Shown here: positions 7,710 to 14,868 of the stretch, one piece after another
Position numbering within the stretch: position 1 is the first letter of the stretch
How the letters are laid out: every line of letters starts with the position of its first letter
From: Lachnospiraceae bacterium
GTDB lineage: Bacteria > Bacillota_A > Clostridia > Lachnospirales > Lachnospiraceae
Assembly (NCBI GenBank): GCA_017522685.1
Contig: JAFWYN010000012.1
Span: 1-21,543 of the forward strand
DNA length: 21,543 bases
Reading direction: 5' to 3'
The notes under the pieces: model-generated
Told to the model about the DNA's origin: nothing
Databases searched by the model: none
Seen by the model: the letters and a program-made list of their open reading frames with translations, nothing else
Position numbers and translations under genes: made by a program

Positions 7710-8543
7710 ATGGGAGAAGGAAATCTGTTTCAAAAATACCGATTATGTCTGATTCTGTCTGTGATGGCAGTGGTACTTGTGGCTTCCGCCCTTTTGTTTT
7801 GGAAGAGAGAAGAACCACCCATAGAGGAAGCACCGGAAAGCATAGAAGTGACGGATGTTTATAAGGTGGAGAGTGAAAATATACAACTACAGAAAGAGTC
7901 AGAGGAGAAATCCGATGTAGAGCCGGATTCAGAAGTTTTGGAGAATCCGGAAGATACGCTGGTGACAGAAGAAAGGGTGGAACCGGAACAGGAGCTGATG
8001 AAAGAACCCGTGGCAGTCAAGGAACAGGTGGTTTCCAAAGGAAGTTCTGAAGAAATATCAGAGCAAGAGAAAGAAATGGAACCTATCCCGGAAGTAGCAG
8101 TTAAACCGGAAGCTACACCGGAATCAGAGGAAGCAAAAGAGCAGGAGCAGCTTCCGGAAATCGTACCTGAACCGGAACGCATTCCGCAGGAAGAACCGGA
8201 GCCGGAGCTGCCTGCAGAAGAAGAGCCGGAAATCCCCTCTTCCAAGGAACCGGAAATGTCTTGCCACCATAGCTGGGTATTTGAATCTTTTTATCAGGAA
8301 CCCACCTGCAGCAATGGAGGACTGGTAAATCAGGTGTGTGTCCATTGTGGAGAAACACAGGTTACCGGAGGTACCCCAACAGGAGAACATTCCTACTGTG
8401 TGGAAGTGTCGGGAGACTGTTGCAGCGAAGAAGTTGTGGTCTGCTCTGAATGTAATCATAGGGAAATCAAAGAAAAAGACATGGGAAATCACATAGATGT
8501 AGAAGATGGTTTCTGCTACGGATGCGGGACAACCATAAAGTGA
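7710..8543 (+). CDS. Membrane-anchored Pro/Glu-rich stalk with Cys-knuckle tip
   Basis: A 277-residue protein with an N-terminal membrane helix (about 12-30), a long, low-complexity, very acidic region rich in Glu and Pro (about 33-183), and a compact Cys-rich end (185-277). The end carries three CxxC pairs (CVHC 210-213, CSEC 245-248, CYGC 269-272) with further Cys at 185, 200, 230, 237 and 238 and several His residues, in an arrangement resembling zinc ribbons. The anchor would place this end outside the membrane. The Pro/Glu stretch probably acts as a spacer through the cell wall. The same kind of CxxC pairs appears in the giant protein encoded next, so the two may interact. No known family recognised. 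AGGAAAAGGAG lies just upstream of the start. Confidence 0.75.
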   Translation: MGEGNLFQKYRLCLILSVMAVVLVASALLFWKREEPPIEEAPESIEVTDVYKVESENIQLQKESEEKSDVEPDSEVLENPEDTLVTEERVEPEQELMKEPVAVKEQVVSKGSSEEISEQEKEMEPIPEVAVKPEATPESEEAKEQEQLPEIVPEPERIPQEEPEPELPAEEEPEIPSSKEPEMSCHHSWVFESFYQEPTCSNGGLVNQVCVHCGETQVTGGTPTGEHSYCVEVSGDCCSEEVVVCSECNHREIKEKDMGNHIDVEDGFCYGCGTTIK

Positions 8544-8562
8544 TCTCCCGGAAAGGAGGAAG

Positions 8563-11500
8563 ATGAGAAAGTTTTTAAAAGGTTTTTTGTGTATGCTGGC
8601 ACTGTGTTTCTTTTTGTCACCGGTTACCTCTCATGCAGCAGCAAGTACCGGTGAAATGGCACAGTTTCCCAATATTACGCTAAGTCCAGACGGAACAGAA
8701 CGGGCATGGACTACAGACTGGTGGGATAAAACGAATGAGAGACTTCCGTGGGGATATACCGTGGATATGAACGCAGAATCTTCTATTGGGAATTTGGGGG
8801 ATGGCGAGCATTACTATGGGAAACAGGCAGTAGGGAGTGTGACCGTAGGGAAATGGGTAGTCATGCATACTCCGGGACAATGTATCCACGATACACCTAC
8901 TAAGGATACCTTTGCAGGATTTGATTACCGAAATGAAATCTGCCATTCTTACTATAACAATGGATGGTTTGCCTACTGTGCGGATTGCGGAGAGGTTGCT
9001 GCACATTTGTTGATTTATGCCAGAGAATCTACCGTAAAACAGATCACATCCATTCCGGCATCCTCTATTTACGTGTACCAGTGTCCCCATTGTTCTCATT
9101 TGGAGCAGGGGAGCAGTTATCAACACTATTGTAAGGCGATATCCAGTAACAGATATAAGGTAACTTATCGACAGAATGCACCGGCAGATAGTAGTGTGGC
9201 AGGGTATATGGCACCAACTATGCACATGTATGGTAACAGTGATTCCTATAATGGAGAGCCGGCATCTGAGATAGGATATACAGATACAGCACTAAGGAAG
9301 AATAGTTATGTATGCAATGGGTATCTGTTTGCCGGTTGGAATACGAAAGCAGATGGAAGCGGTGTAACCTTTTCGGATGGGCAGGAAGTGTTAAATCTGA
9401 CTACCGAAGACAATGGAATCGTAAAGTTATATGCACAATGGGTAAAAGCGGAAGGGTCCCTATTGCTGGATGCAAATGGAGGTACTTATCAGGGTAAGGC
9501 TGTTTACGAGCAGAAACAAAAGTATGGAAGCAGCTATCAGATAGACAATGGGCAGCTTGTTCCACCCGCCGGTTACCGGGTAGAATTTGCCACCAACGGT
9601 GGAAGTACCGTGCAACCAATTACTACTATAAAAAGTTTTACACATTGGGAAGTTCAGCCCTACTTTTCTGGAGAGTTTAAAAGCAATGTCTATAAATATC
9701 TGGGGGATAATGGAAATGTAGACCGCCTGAAAGCACAGTATGTTAATAACTCTTTCAAGTTACCGGATTGTACGGGAAACAATATGTCTTTGGTTGGATG
9801 GTATTCAGATTCTGGATTAGGAGAGGATGCTTTTGTAGGAAAACCCGGAGATGAAATCACTGTAGAGAAAAATACCATACTGTACGCAAAGTGGGCTACT
9901 TTGACACTATGGGCATACGATGATTATACGTCATATGGCGGTGTGGGAGCCGTAGATCTGAAGTGGGAGCAGAAGGATGGCAAAGGAAAATACTATCGGC
10001 TCTATCAATCCGAAGATCAAAAATCTTGGAAAGAAATTTTTTCGGGAAATGACATCCAGAGCAACATCAGTATTTCCAAAGAATATGGAACATCCAACCA
10101 AGGAACTACATACACCATTCCTTATAACGGAAATTATACGCTGACTGCCTATGGTGCTAAAGGTGCCGATTATAATGGCACTTATGTCGGAGGAAATGGT
10201 GGTATCGTAACTGCAACCTACTGGCTGAACAAAGGGGATATCCTGACGGTTTATCCTGGTACGTCAGGAAATGGCTTGAATGGAGGAACTAACGGAAACG
10301 GAGCAAATGGTGGATCATCATCCTCTGATTTAGGACGAGGCGGAGGAGCTGCTACCCAAATTTATCTGACCAGAAATGGAACAAAAAATCTATTAATTAC
10401 AGCAGGTGGTGGCGGAGGAGCCAATGCAGGTAATTCCGGCGGAAACGGAGGCTCTGGCGGCGGTAATAATGTGGCTGTAGGAGCAAATGGAGTTGGTGCC
10501 GGTGGCGGAGGATATTCCGGAGGTTTAAGTGGTGCATTTTCTTATCACAGTCACAGTGATGCCTGTGGATATCATACCCATACGGGAAACTCATCAAGCG
10601 GAGGGATTTGTTATAATCCTAAGGTTTGTGGAGGAAATCTGATACAGACGTCTGAACGAGAAATTGGGGGCTGGTATGGTCACTGGGATGAAGATGGATC
10701 GGGAATATGTATACAATGCGGTTACAATTATGGATTATACGGAAATGAGGATGTTCATGCCTGGTATTATGGCGAAGATGAATGGACTTGCCAGAGATGT
10801 GGAGGTACGACAGATGACGATACAGGTTCCTGCCGAAAGACCACGTATTATCTGTCCTGCGAATTAGCAGAAGGCTGGCAGTGCGGGAAGACTACGGAAA
10901 CGGTTGATAGTCTGAAAGGATCTGTAGGTGGTACAAGTTATGCGGTATCGGATTTTGGCTGTAAAGGAACTAAGATGGTCGCAGGCGGAAATGGTAGTTC
11001 CGGTAAAGTAAGTGTTCAAAGTGTGGATGTCGGTTATATGGATGTAACCTCTTTAGCGGATGTATTGGCCAGGGATAAGGCAGCACCGGGGAAAATATCT
11101 GACTATACAGAGACACTTAGCGGAGAGGATATCTGCCGTATTACGGTAGTAATGCCGGAAGATTTTGGAACCATCTATTACCACAAAGTGGAAAGTTTTG
11201 AGGCAGGTACGGTTAAAAAGCTGGCTACTTCAAATATCACAGGAAACAACTTGGTTAGCGGTGTGTCCGGATACCGGTATTTTGTATCAGGCAGTAAAAA
11301 TGGAACAGTTACCGGGAGCCAAAGTTTCACAAGGGATAACTGGGTAGATGTGAGGATGAACACTTCCATACAATATCTGCATATCGCAGCGGTGGATGTT
11401 GCCGGGAATATAGGAGCAACAGCTCATATCAAGATTAAGACTTTGGAAGAGGTTCCGGATATAGAGCCGGATGATGGTTATATAGAGGATGTGCCTCTTA

Positions 11501-12657
11501 AGACAGAGCAGGTGTTATTAGAGGATACAGAGTTTGTGTATCCGGCAGATACCGGGAAGTATTATGTTAAAGCAGACGGAGAGACGGAACATACCCTTAA
11601 ACTTTCTGGATATACAGACGGAAAAGCAACGAATCATTATCAGATTGATTGGTTGAGGATGGTATCCTTATCAGGTATCATGCAGGAATGGTATCAAACA
11701 AAAGTACCAAGAGTAAGTGTTGAGATTGGCAGCGCAGAATTTGCAAATGAAGAACTAAAGAATGATGCATCCGACAGGGAATTAACATTTTTGGAACCCA
11801 CTTCAGCTATAGCATGGCGTAGTGATGCAGCAGAAAAAGTAGGTCTGAGTCAGAAGGTTGCCATTGGAGCAGGGAACGATGGAAAACAGATCACAGTATA
11901 TCCAAGAGCTATGGCAGAATTTGAGTCAGAAGAATACTGGTCAGATCAGACAGAAGATCGGACACATGGCATTACTTTGATCCCGGATGGGAAAGCACCA
12001 GTAATTACAGGAATAGAGGCTTTACAAAACGCCGGCAATATTGATATGACAGAGGAAAAAAGGGATTTTGTAATCACTGCAACCGATGAAGGAAGTGGTA
12101 TGAGAGAATTGATTGTTATTATAACAAATCTGGATAACCAGATGCAGCGTACCTATGAATCTGATAGCGGTGAATTAGTGATTACCATGGAAAAAGATGA
12201 CTATCTGTTTTTAGGTGATTTCGCGGTATCAGCAGAAGCTTCTGATAATGTGGGAAATGTCAATCTGCAGGGCAGTGATAGTCTGGCATTTACCATGGAT
12301 GCAGATTTAAAAAGAGCAAGAGAACCTCAAAACGGAGATTTCCGGGCAGGGGATGGAGCAATACTTTCCATCACTACTGGTGGATATGCCGATAAGATTA
12401 TAGTACGATTTCCGGAGGAGCTGATCCGATTAAATCCGGAACTGAATCAAGAATATATTTATGAATTCCCGGAAGCGATCAAGACAGAAGTGTATGAATT
12501 TAATATCCCTCTGGCTACACCGGGTGGTGTGTATGTGATAGAAGTAGAAGCATGGAAGGATGACAGAAAGCTAACCGAAGAGTTGGCTTTGCCCATACGG
12601 ACTAACGGAAGTATTATAGACGAACTTCGGACGAGGATAAGGGATAATGGAGTATAG
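8563..12657 (+). CDS. Giant secreted Gly- and Cys-rich surface protein with Flg_new repeats
   Basis: A 1364-residue exported protein. The signal peptide ends near SHAAAS (residues 24-29). The N-terminal part has two CxxC pairs (139-142, 174-177). Two Flg_new/InlB-B-type repeats follow at about 247-294 (GYLFAGWNTKADGSG to YAQWV) and 396-445 (LVGWYSDSGLG to YAKWA). A glycine-rich domain like the ALK/LTK-type bacterial Gly_rich fold starts near 516 and is broken at about 660-785 by a Cys/His-rich insertion with CIQC (716-719) and CQRC (743-746), then closes at about 785-820. The remainder looks like Ig-like beta modules (for example APVITGIEAL near 1146). There is no LPXTG motif or C-terminal anchor, so it may be held by the pilus or the preceding stalk protein. 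GGAAAGGAGG precedes the start. An adhesin or filament-tip role is inferred. Confidence 0.85.
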   Translation: MRKFLKGFLCMLALCFFLSPVTSHAAASTGEMAQFPNITLSPDGTERAWTTDWWDKTNERLPWGYTVDMNAESSIGNLGDGEHYYGKQAVGSVTVGKWVVMHTPGQCIHDTPTKDTFAGFDYRNEICHSYYNNGWFAYCADCGEVAAHLLIYARESTVKQITSIPASSIYVYQCPHCSHLEQGSSYQHYCKAISSNRYKVTYRQNAPADSSVAGYMAPTMHMYGNSDSYNGEPASEIGYTDTALRKNSYVCNGYLFAGWNTKADGSGVTFSDGQEVLNLTTEDNGIVKLYAQWVKAEGSLLLDANGGTYQGKAVYEQKQKYGSSYQIDNGQLVPPAGYRVEFATNGGSTVQPITTIKSFTHWEVQPYFSGEFKSNVYKYLGDNGNVDRLKAQYVNNSFKLPDCTGNNMSLVGWYSDSGLGEDAFVGKPGDEITVEKNTILYAKWATLTLWAYDDYTSYGGVGAVDLKWEQKDGKGKYYRLYQSEDQKSWKEIFSGNDIQSNISISKEYGTSNQGTTYTIPYNGNYTLTAYGAKGADYNGTYVGGNGGIVTATYWLNKGDILTVYPGTSGNGLNGGTNGNGANGGSSSSDLGRGGGAATQIYLTRNGTKNLLITAGGGGGANAGNSGGNGGSGGGNNVAVGANGVGAGGGGYSGGLSGAFSYHSHSDACGYHTHTGNSSSGGICYNPKVCGGNLIQTSEREIGGWYGHWDEDGSGICIQCGYNYGLYGNEDVHAWYYGEDEWTCQRCGGTTDDDTGSCRKTTYYLSCELAEGWQCGKTTETVDSLKGSVGGTSYAVSDFGCKGTKMVAGGNGSSGKVSVQSVDVGYMDVTSLADVLARDKAAPGKISDYTETLSGEDICRITVVMPEDFGTIYYHKVESFEAGTVKKLATSNITGNNLVSGVSGYRYFVSGSKNGTVTGSQSFTRDNWVDVRMNTSIQYLHIAAVDVAGNIGATAHIKIKTLEEVPDIEPDDGYIEDVPLKTEQVLLEDTEFVYPADTGKYYVKADGETEHTLKLSGYTDGKATNHYQIDWLRMVSLSGIMQEWYQTKVPRVSVEIGSAEFANEELKNDASDRELTFLEPTSAIAWRSDAAEKVGLSQKVAIGAGNDGKQITVYPRAMAEFESEEYWSDQTEDRTHGITLIPDGKAPVITGIEALQNAGNIDMTEEKRDFVITATDEGSGMRELIVIITNLDNQMQRTYESDSGELVITMEKDDYLFLGDFAVSAEASDNVGNVNLQGSDSLAFTMDADLKRAREPQNGDFRAGDGAILSITTGGYADKIIVRFPEELIRLNPELNQEYIYEFPEAIKTEVYEFNIPLATPGGVYVIEVEAWKDDRKLTEELALPIRTNGSIIDELRTRIRDNGV

Positions 12658-13129
12658 TATAAAGGGTATTATTTTTATAATTTGTGTATTGGCAGTCACG
12701 GTGTATCTCATCGTGGCTGCCGTAGAAGATGCAAAAACCATGGAAGTTTCAAGAGGAAAGCATTTGATTGGCTTTATGTCGGCAGTAGTGGTATGGATAC
12801 TTTGTGCCGGAGAAAGAAATATATACGATATTGGAATTATTATTTTGTTCATTGGTCTATGGATGCTATGCGGATGGATCAGAGTCTATGGTATGGCGGA
12901 TGGATTTGTATTCGCAAATCTCACCTTGTTTTGGGGTGGTATCGGCGGTGTAGCAGGAGTAGGTATAGTGATTCTGATCATGGTACTGGCGGGATTTTCG
13001 GGAATGGTGGAGATATTGGTGCGAAGGCAGGTAACAATGAAGAATTTCAGAGAAAATGGGAAAATTGCTTTTGTGCCACACATATTGGTGGGAGATATAG
13101 TGATTATTATATTGATATTATGCTCTTAG
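12647..13129 (+). CDS. Short A24-like prepilin peptidase
   Basis: A 160-residue, strongly hydrophobic protein with about five or six membrane segments. Two aspartates sit where A24 aspartic prepilin peptidases have theirs: D28 in VEDAKTMEVSR after the first helix, and D85 in YGMADGFVFA, which matches the GxGD box with Ala in place of the second Gly. The FVPHILVGD segment near the end resembles the FxPxLxxG motif of the family. It has only the catalytic core, as in TadV/CpaA, with no methylase domain. Its start overlaps the giant gene by 11 bases, with AGGATAAGGG as ribosome site. It is the last gene of the locus and should process the pilin and pseudopilins. Confidence 0.75.
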   Translation: MEYSIKGIIFIICVLAVTVYLIVAAVEDAKTMEVSRGKHLIGFMSAVVVWILCAGERNIYDIGIIILFIGLWMLCGWIRVYGMADGFVFANLTLFWGGIGGVAGVGIVILIMVLAGFSGMVEILVRRQVTMKNFRENGKIAFVPHILVGDIVIIILILCS

Positions 13130-13158
13130 GTAAGAAAAGTAAAAATTGTTTGCATATA

Positions 13159-13179
13159 ATTTAGAGAGTGTTTCTAAAT
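13159..13179. other. AT-rich stem-loop at the end of the pilus locus
   Basis: ATTTAGA (13159-13165) pairs with TCTAAAT (13173-13179) around a 7-nt loop. It is weak and has no T-run, so it is at best a poor terminator. It marks the gap between the pilus locus and the sugar module and also lies just upstream of the regulator's binding repeats. Confidence 0.3.
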
Positions 13180-13182
13180 GTA

Positions 13183-13207
13183 AAAATAGTTATTAAAATA
13201 GGTAAAA
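13183..13207 (+). promoter_or_regulatory. Direct-repeat regulator site upstream of the response-regulator gene
   Basis: AAAATAGTTA at 13183 and AAAATAGGTA at 13195 are direct repeats with a 12-bp step, ending 8 bp before the -35 box. Almost the same pair lies at the same distance from the permease promoter (16750-16774). AraC-type regulators usually bind two direct half-sites just upstream of -35, so this is probably an autoregulation site for the AraC-type response regulator encoded next. Confidence 0.55.
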
Positions 13208-13215
13208 ATGTATAA

Positions 13216-13244
13216 TTGTTATGCGTTTATAAAAATGATATAAT
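13216..13244 (+). promoter_or_regulatory. Extended -10 promoter of the two-component operon
   Basis: TTGTTA (13216-13221), a 17-bp spacer and a perfect TATAAT (13239-13244) preceded by TGA, giving an extended -10. It lies 46 bp before the response-regulator start. Spacing and sequence match the promoter of the permease operon almost base for base. Confidence 0.75.
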
Positions 13245-13290
13245 AACTTATTAAGATACTGAAAGAAGTATGCAAGGAGAAAAATTTGAT

Positions 13291-14868
13291 ATGTACTCGC
13301 TTATAATAGCAGAAGATGAATATATTACCAGAAATAATTTGGTTAACAAGGTCCCATGGAACGAATTAGGATTTCATGTTGATGCCCAGTTTTCAGATGG
13401 AAAAGAGGTTCTGGAATATTTGAAAAATAATACACCGGATGTTATTTTGACGGATATAAAAATGACAAGCGTTGATGGTACAGAGGTTGCTCGCTTTGTG
13501 GCACAACATAAGCTCCCCATAAAAGTAGTATTTTTATCCGGTTATCGTGATTTTTCCTATGCTCAGGAAGCGGTGGAATATCAAGTAGTACACTATATTT
13601 TAAAGCCAGTAGTTATTTTTAAGTTAAAGGAAGTATTCCAGTCATTGCGAGAAAAAATGGATGAGCAACGTGCTCAAGAGCAAAGAGTAACGGAAGAATA
13701 CAATCATATTGTAAACTATGAAAAGCAGCAGTTTGTTTTGGATGCTTATTTTGGGGTATTACGTCATTCTGAAAAGCTGGAAAAAAGATTAACCTTATTA
13801 GGGGATAAATCTGTAAATAATAGATTGCATTTTGTAAAAATACTTATACAGAATGATCAGCAATATAAGGAATTTGTAGAATATTGTGGTGAAGAAGAGT
13901 TTCAAGAACAACTGGTTAATGTATTGGAGTCCTTGGATGAAAATGTGGAATTTTATCCAATTACATGGAGAGTACTGGAAGGAGAAAATCCTTTCATACT
14001 GGGCGTTTTGTGGGAAAATGAGAATGGCAGTGATTATCAAATATCACCAAGTACCATACAAGGTGCAATCAAAGAATTAATGCCTATTACTTTACAGATT
14101 CCAGTGTTATATACAATGAGTACGCCAAAGGAATTGGTAAACTGTGCTGAAAGATATGGAACAGGTGAAGGCTTTGATGAGTTAATGAAAAATGCCGATT
14201 ACCTGAGTATGATTAAGGAACAAAATATGTTGCTGGCATCTTATCTCACACAAAATGATAGAGAAAGAGGTCTGGATATAGCTGGGGCCCTGGTACAGAA
14301 TTTTCTAAAGGGCGGAATTGTATATACTCAACAGCAGTGTATTTATACGGTAATTAAACTGTTGGAAGAAGTAAAAAATGTTGATTCATTGGCTTGGAAT
14401 CAAATGTCGATTTCTTGTATAGATCAAAATATATTTTCCATGACAGAGTCTGCATTGTTAAAAGCTTGGTTAAGGCAGAAGATAGAATCTATTTTTGATT
14501 TCATGGATAGTAAATCAGAATCAAGAAAGGAAATTCGGATAAAGGCAATTCTGAATTATATTCACCAACACTATACGGAAGATATTTCGTTGTATACACT
14601 TGCTGAAAACGTATTTTTAAATCCTTCTTATGTGAGCAGACTTGTAAAGGAGCAGACTGGCAAAAATTATACCGAAATTATTGCTGAGTTGCGTATCGAA
14701 AAGGCAGAAGAACTGTTGGAAAATACAGACTTGTATATTTATGAAATTGCGGAACAAGTAGGGTACAATAATTTGAATTATTTCTATAAATCTTTCCGTA
14801 AGATAAAGGGGAAAATGCCGGGAGATTACAGAGTCAAAGGAGTAGAAGGTGGAAACGCAAACGTCTAA
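13291..14868 (+). CDS. Response regulator, REC plus AraC-type DNA-binding domain
   Basis: A 525-residue YesN-type response regulator. The receiver domain (1-120) has the acidic pair E8/D9, phospho-acceptor D55 in ILTDIKM, Ser83 and Lys105 in ILKPV. A long middle region (about 120-415) links to an AraC-type pair of helix-turn-helix motifs at about 420-520, with LAENVFLNPSYVSRLVK and IYEIAEQVGYNNLNYFYKSF. The ATG at 13291 is preferred because AAGGAGA (13274-13280) lies 10 nt upstream; an ATG at 13270 would put that site inside the gene. It overlaps the sensor kinase gene by 20 bases. In clostridia such pairs sense sugars or oligosaccharides and activate nearby ABC importer genes, and the shared promoter at the permease operon supports that here. 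Confidence 0.92.
   Translation: MYSLIIAEDEYITRNNLVNKVPWNELGFHVDAQFSDGKEVLEYLKNNTPDVILTDIKMTSVDGTEVARFVAQHKLPIKVVFLSGYRDFSYAQEAVEYQVVHYILKPVVIFKLKEVFQSLREKMDEQRAQEQRVTEEYNHIVNYEKQQFVLDAYFGVLRHSEKLEKRLTLLGDKSVNNRLHFVKILIQNDQQYKEFVEYCGEEEFQEQLVNVLESLDENVEFYPITWRVLEGENPFILGVLWENENGSDYQISPSTIQGAIKELMPITLQIPVLYTMSTPKELVNCAERYGTGEGFDELMKNADYLSMIKEQNMLLASYLTQNDRERGLDIAGALVQNFLKGGIVYTQQQCIYTVIKLLEEVKNVDSLAWNQMSISCIDQNIFSMTESALLKAWLRQKIESIFDFMDSKSESRKEIRIKAILNYIHQHYTEDISLYTLAENVFLNPSYVSRLVKEQTGKNYTEIIAELRIEKAEELLENTDLYIYEIAEQVGYNNLNYFYKSFRKIKGKMPGDYRVKGVEGGNANV

Noticed and set aside
7859..8245. A Ser/Gly-rich open frame on the minus strand
   Set aside because: It is the mirror of the Glu/Pro-rich codons of the stalk protein (GAA and CCG repeats) and has no ribosome site.
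10260..10530. GGN-rich tract considered as a tandem DNA repeat or CRISPR-like array
   Set aside because: The repetition is at codon level (Gly-Asn-Gly-Gly) with irregular spacing, as expected for a glycine-rich protein domain. There are no regular spacers.
12682..13164. A 160-codon open frame overlapping the prepilin peptidase gene in another frame
   Set aside because: Its translation is rich in Cys, Trp and Arg without membrane pattern or family match, and it lacks a ribosome site. The other frame has hydrophobic helices and A24-like motifs.
13130..13182. Attachment site of an integrative element at the composition change
   Set aside because: I found no direct repeat, tRNA 3' end or integrase gene in the window to support it.
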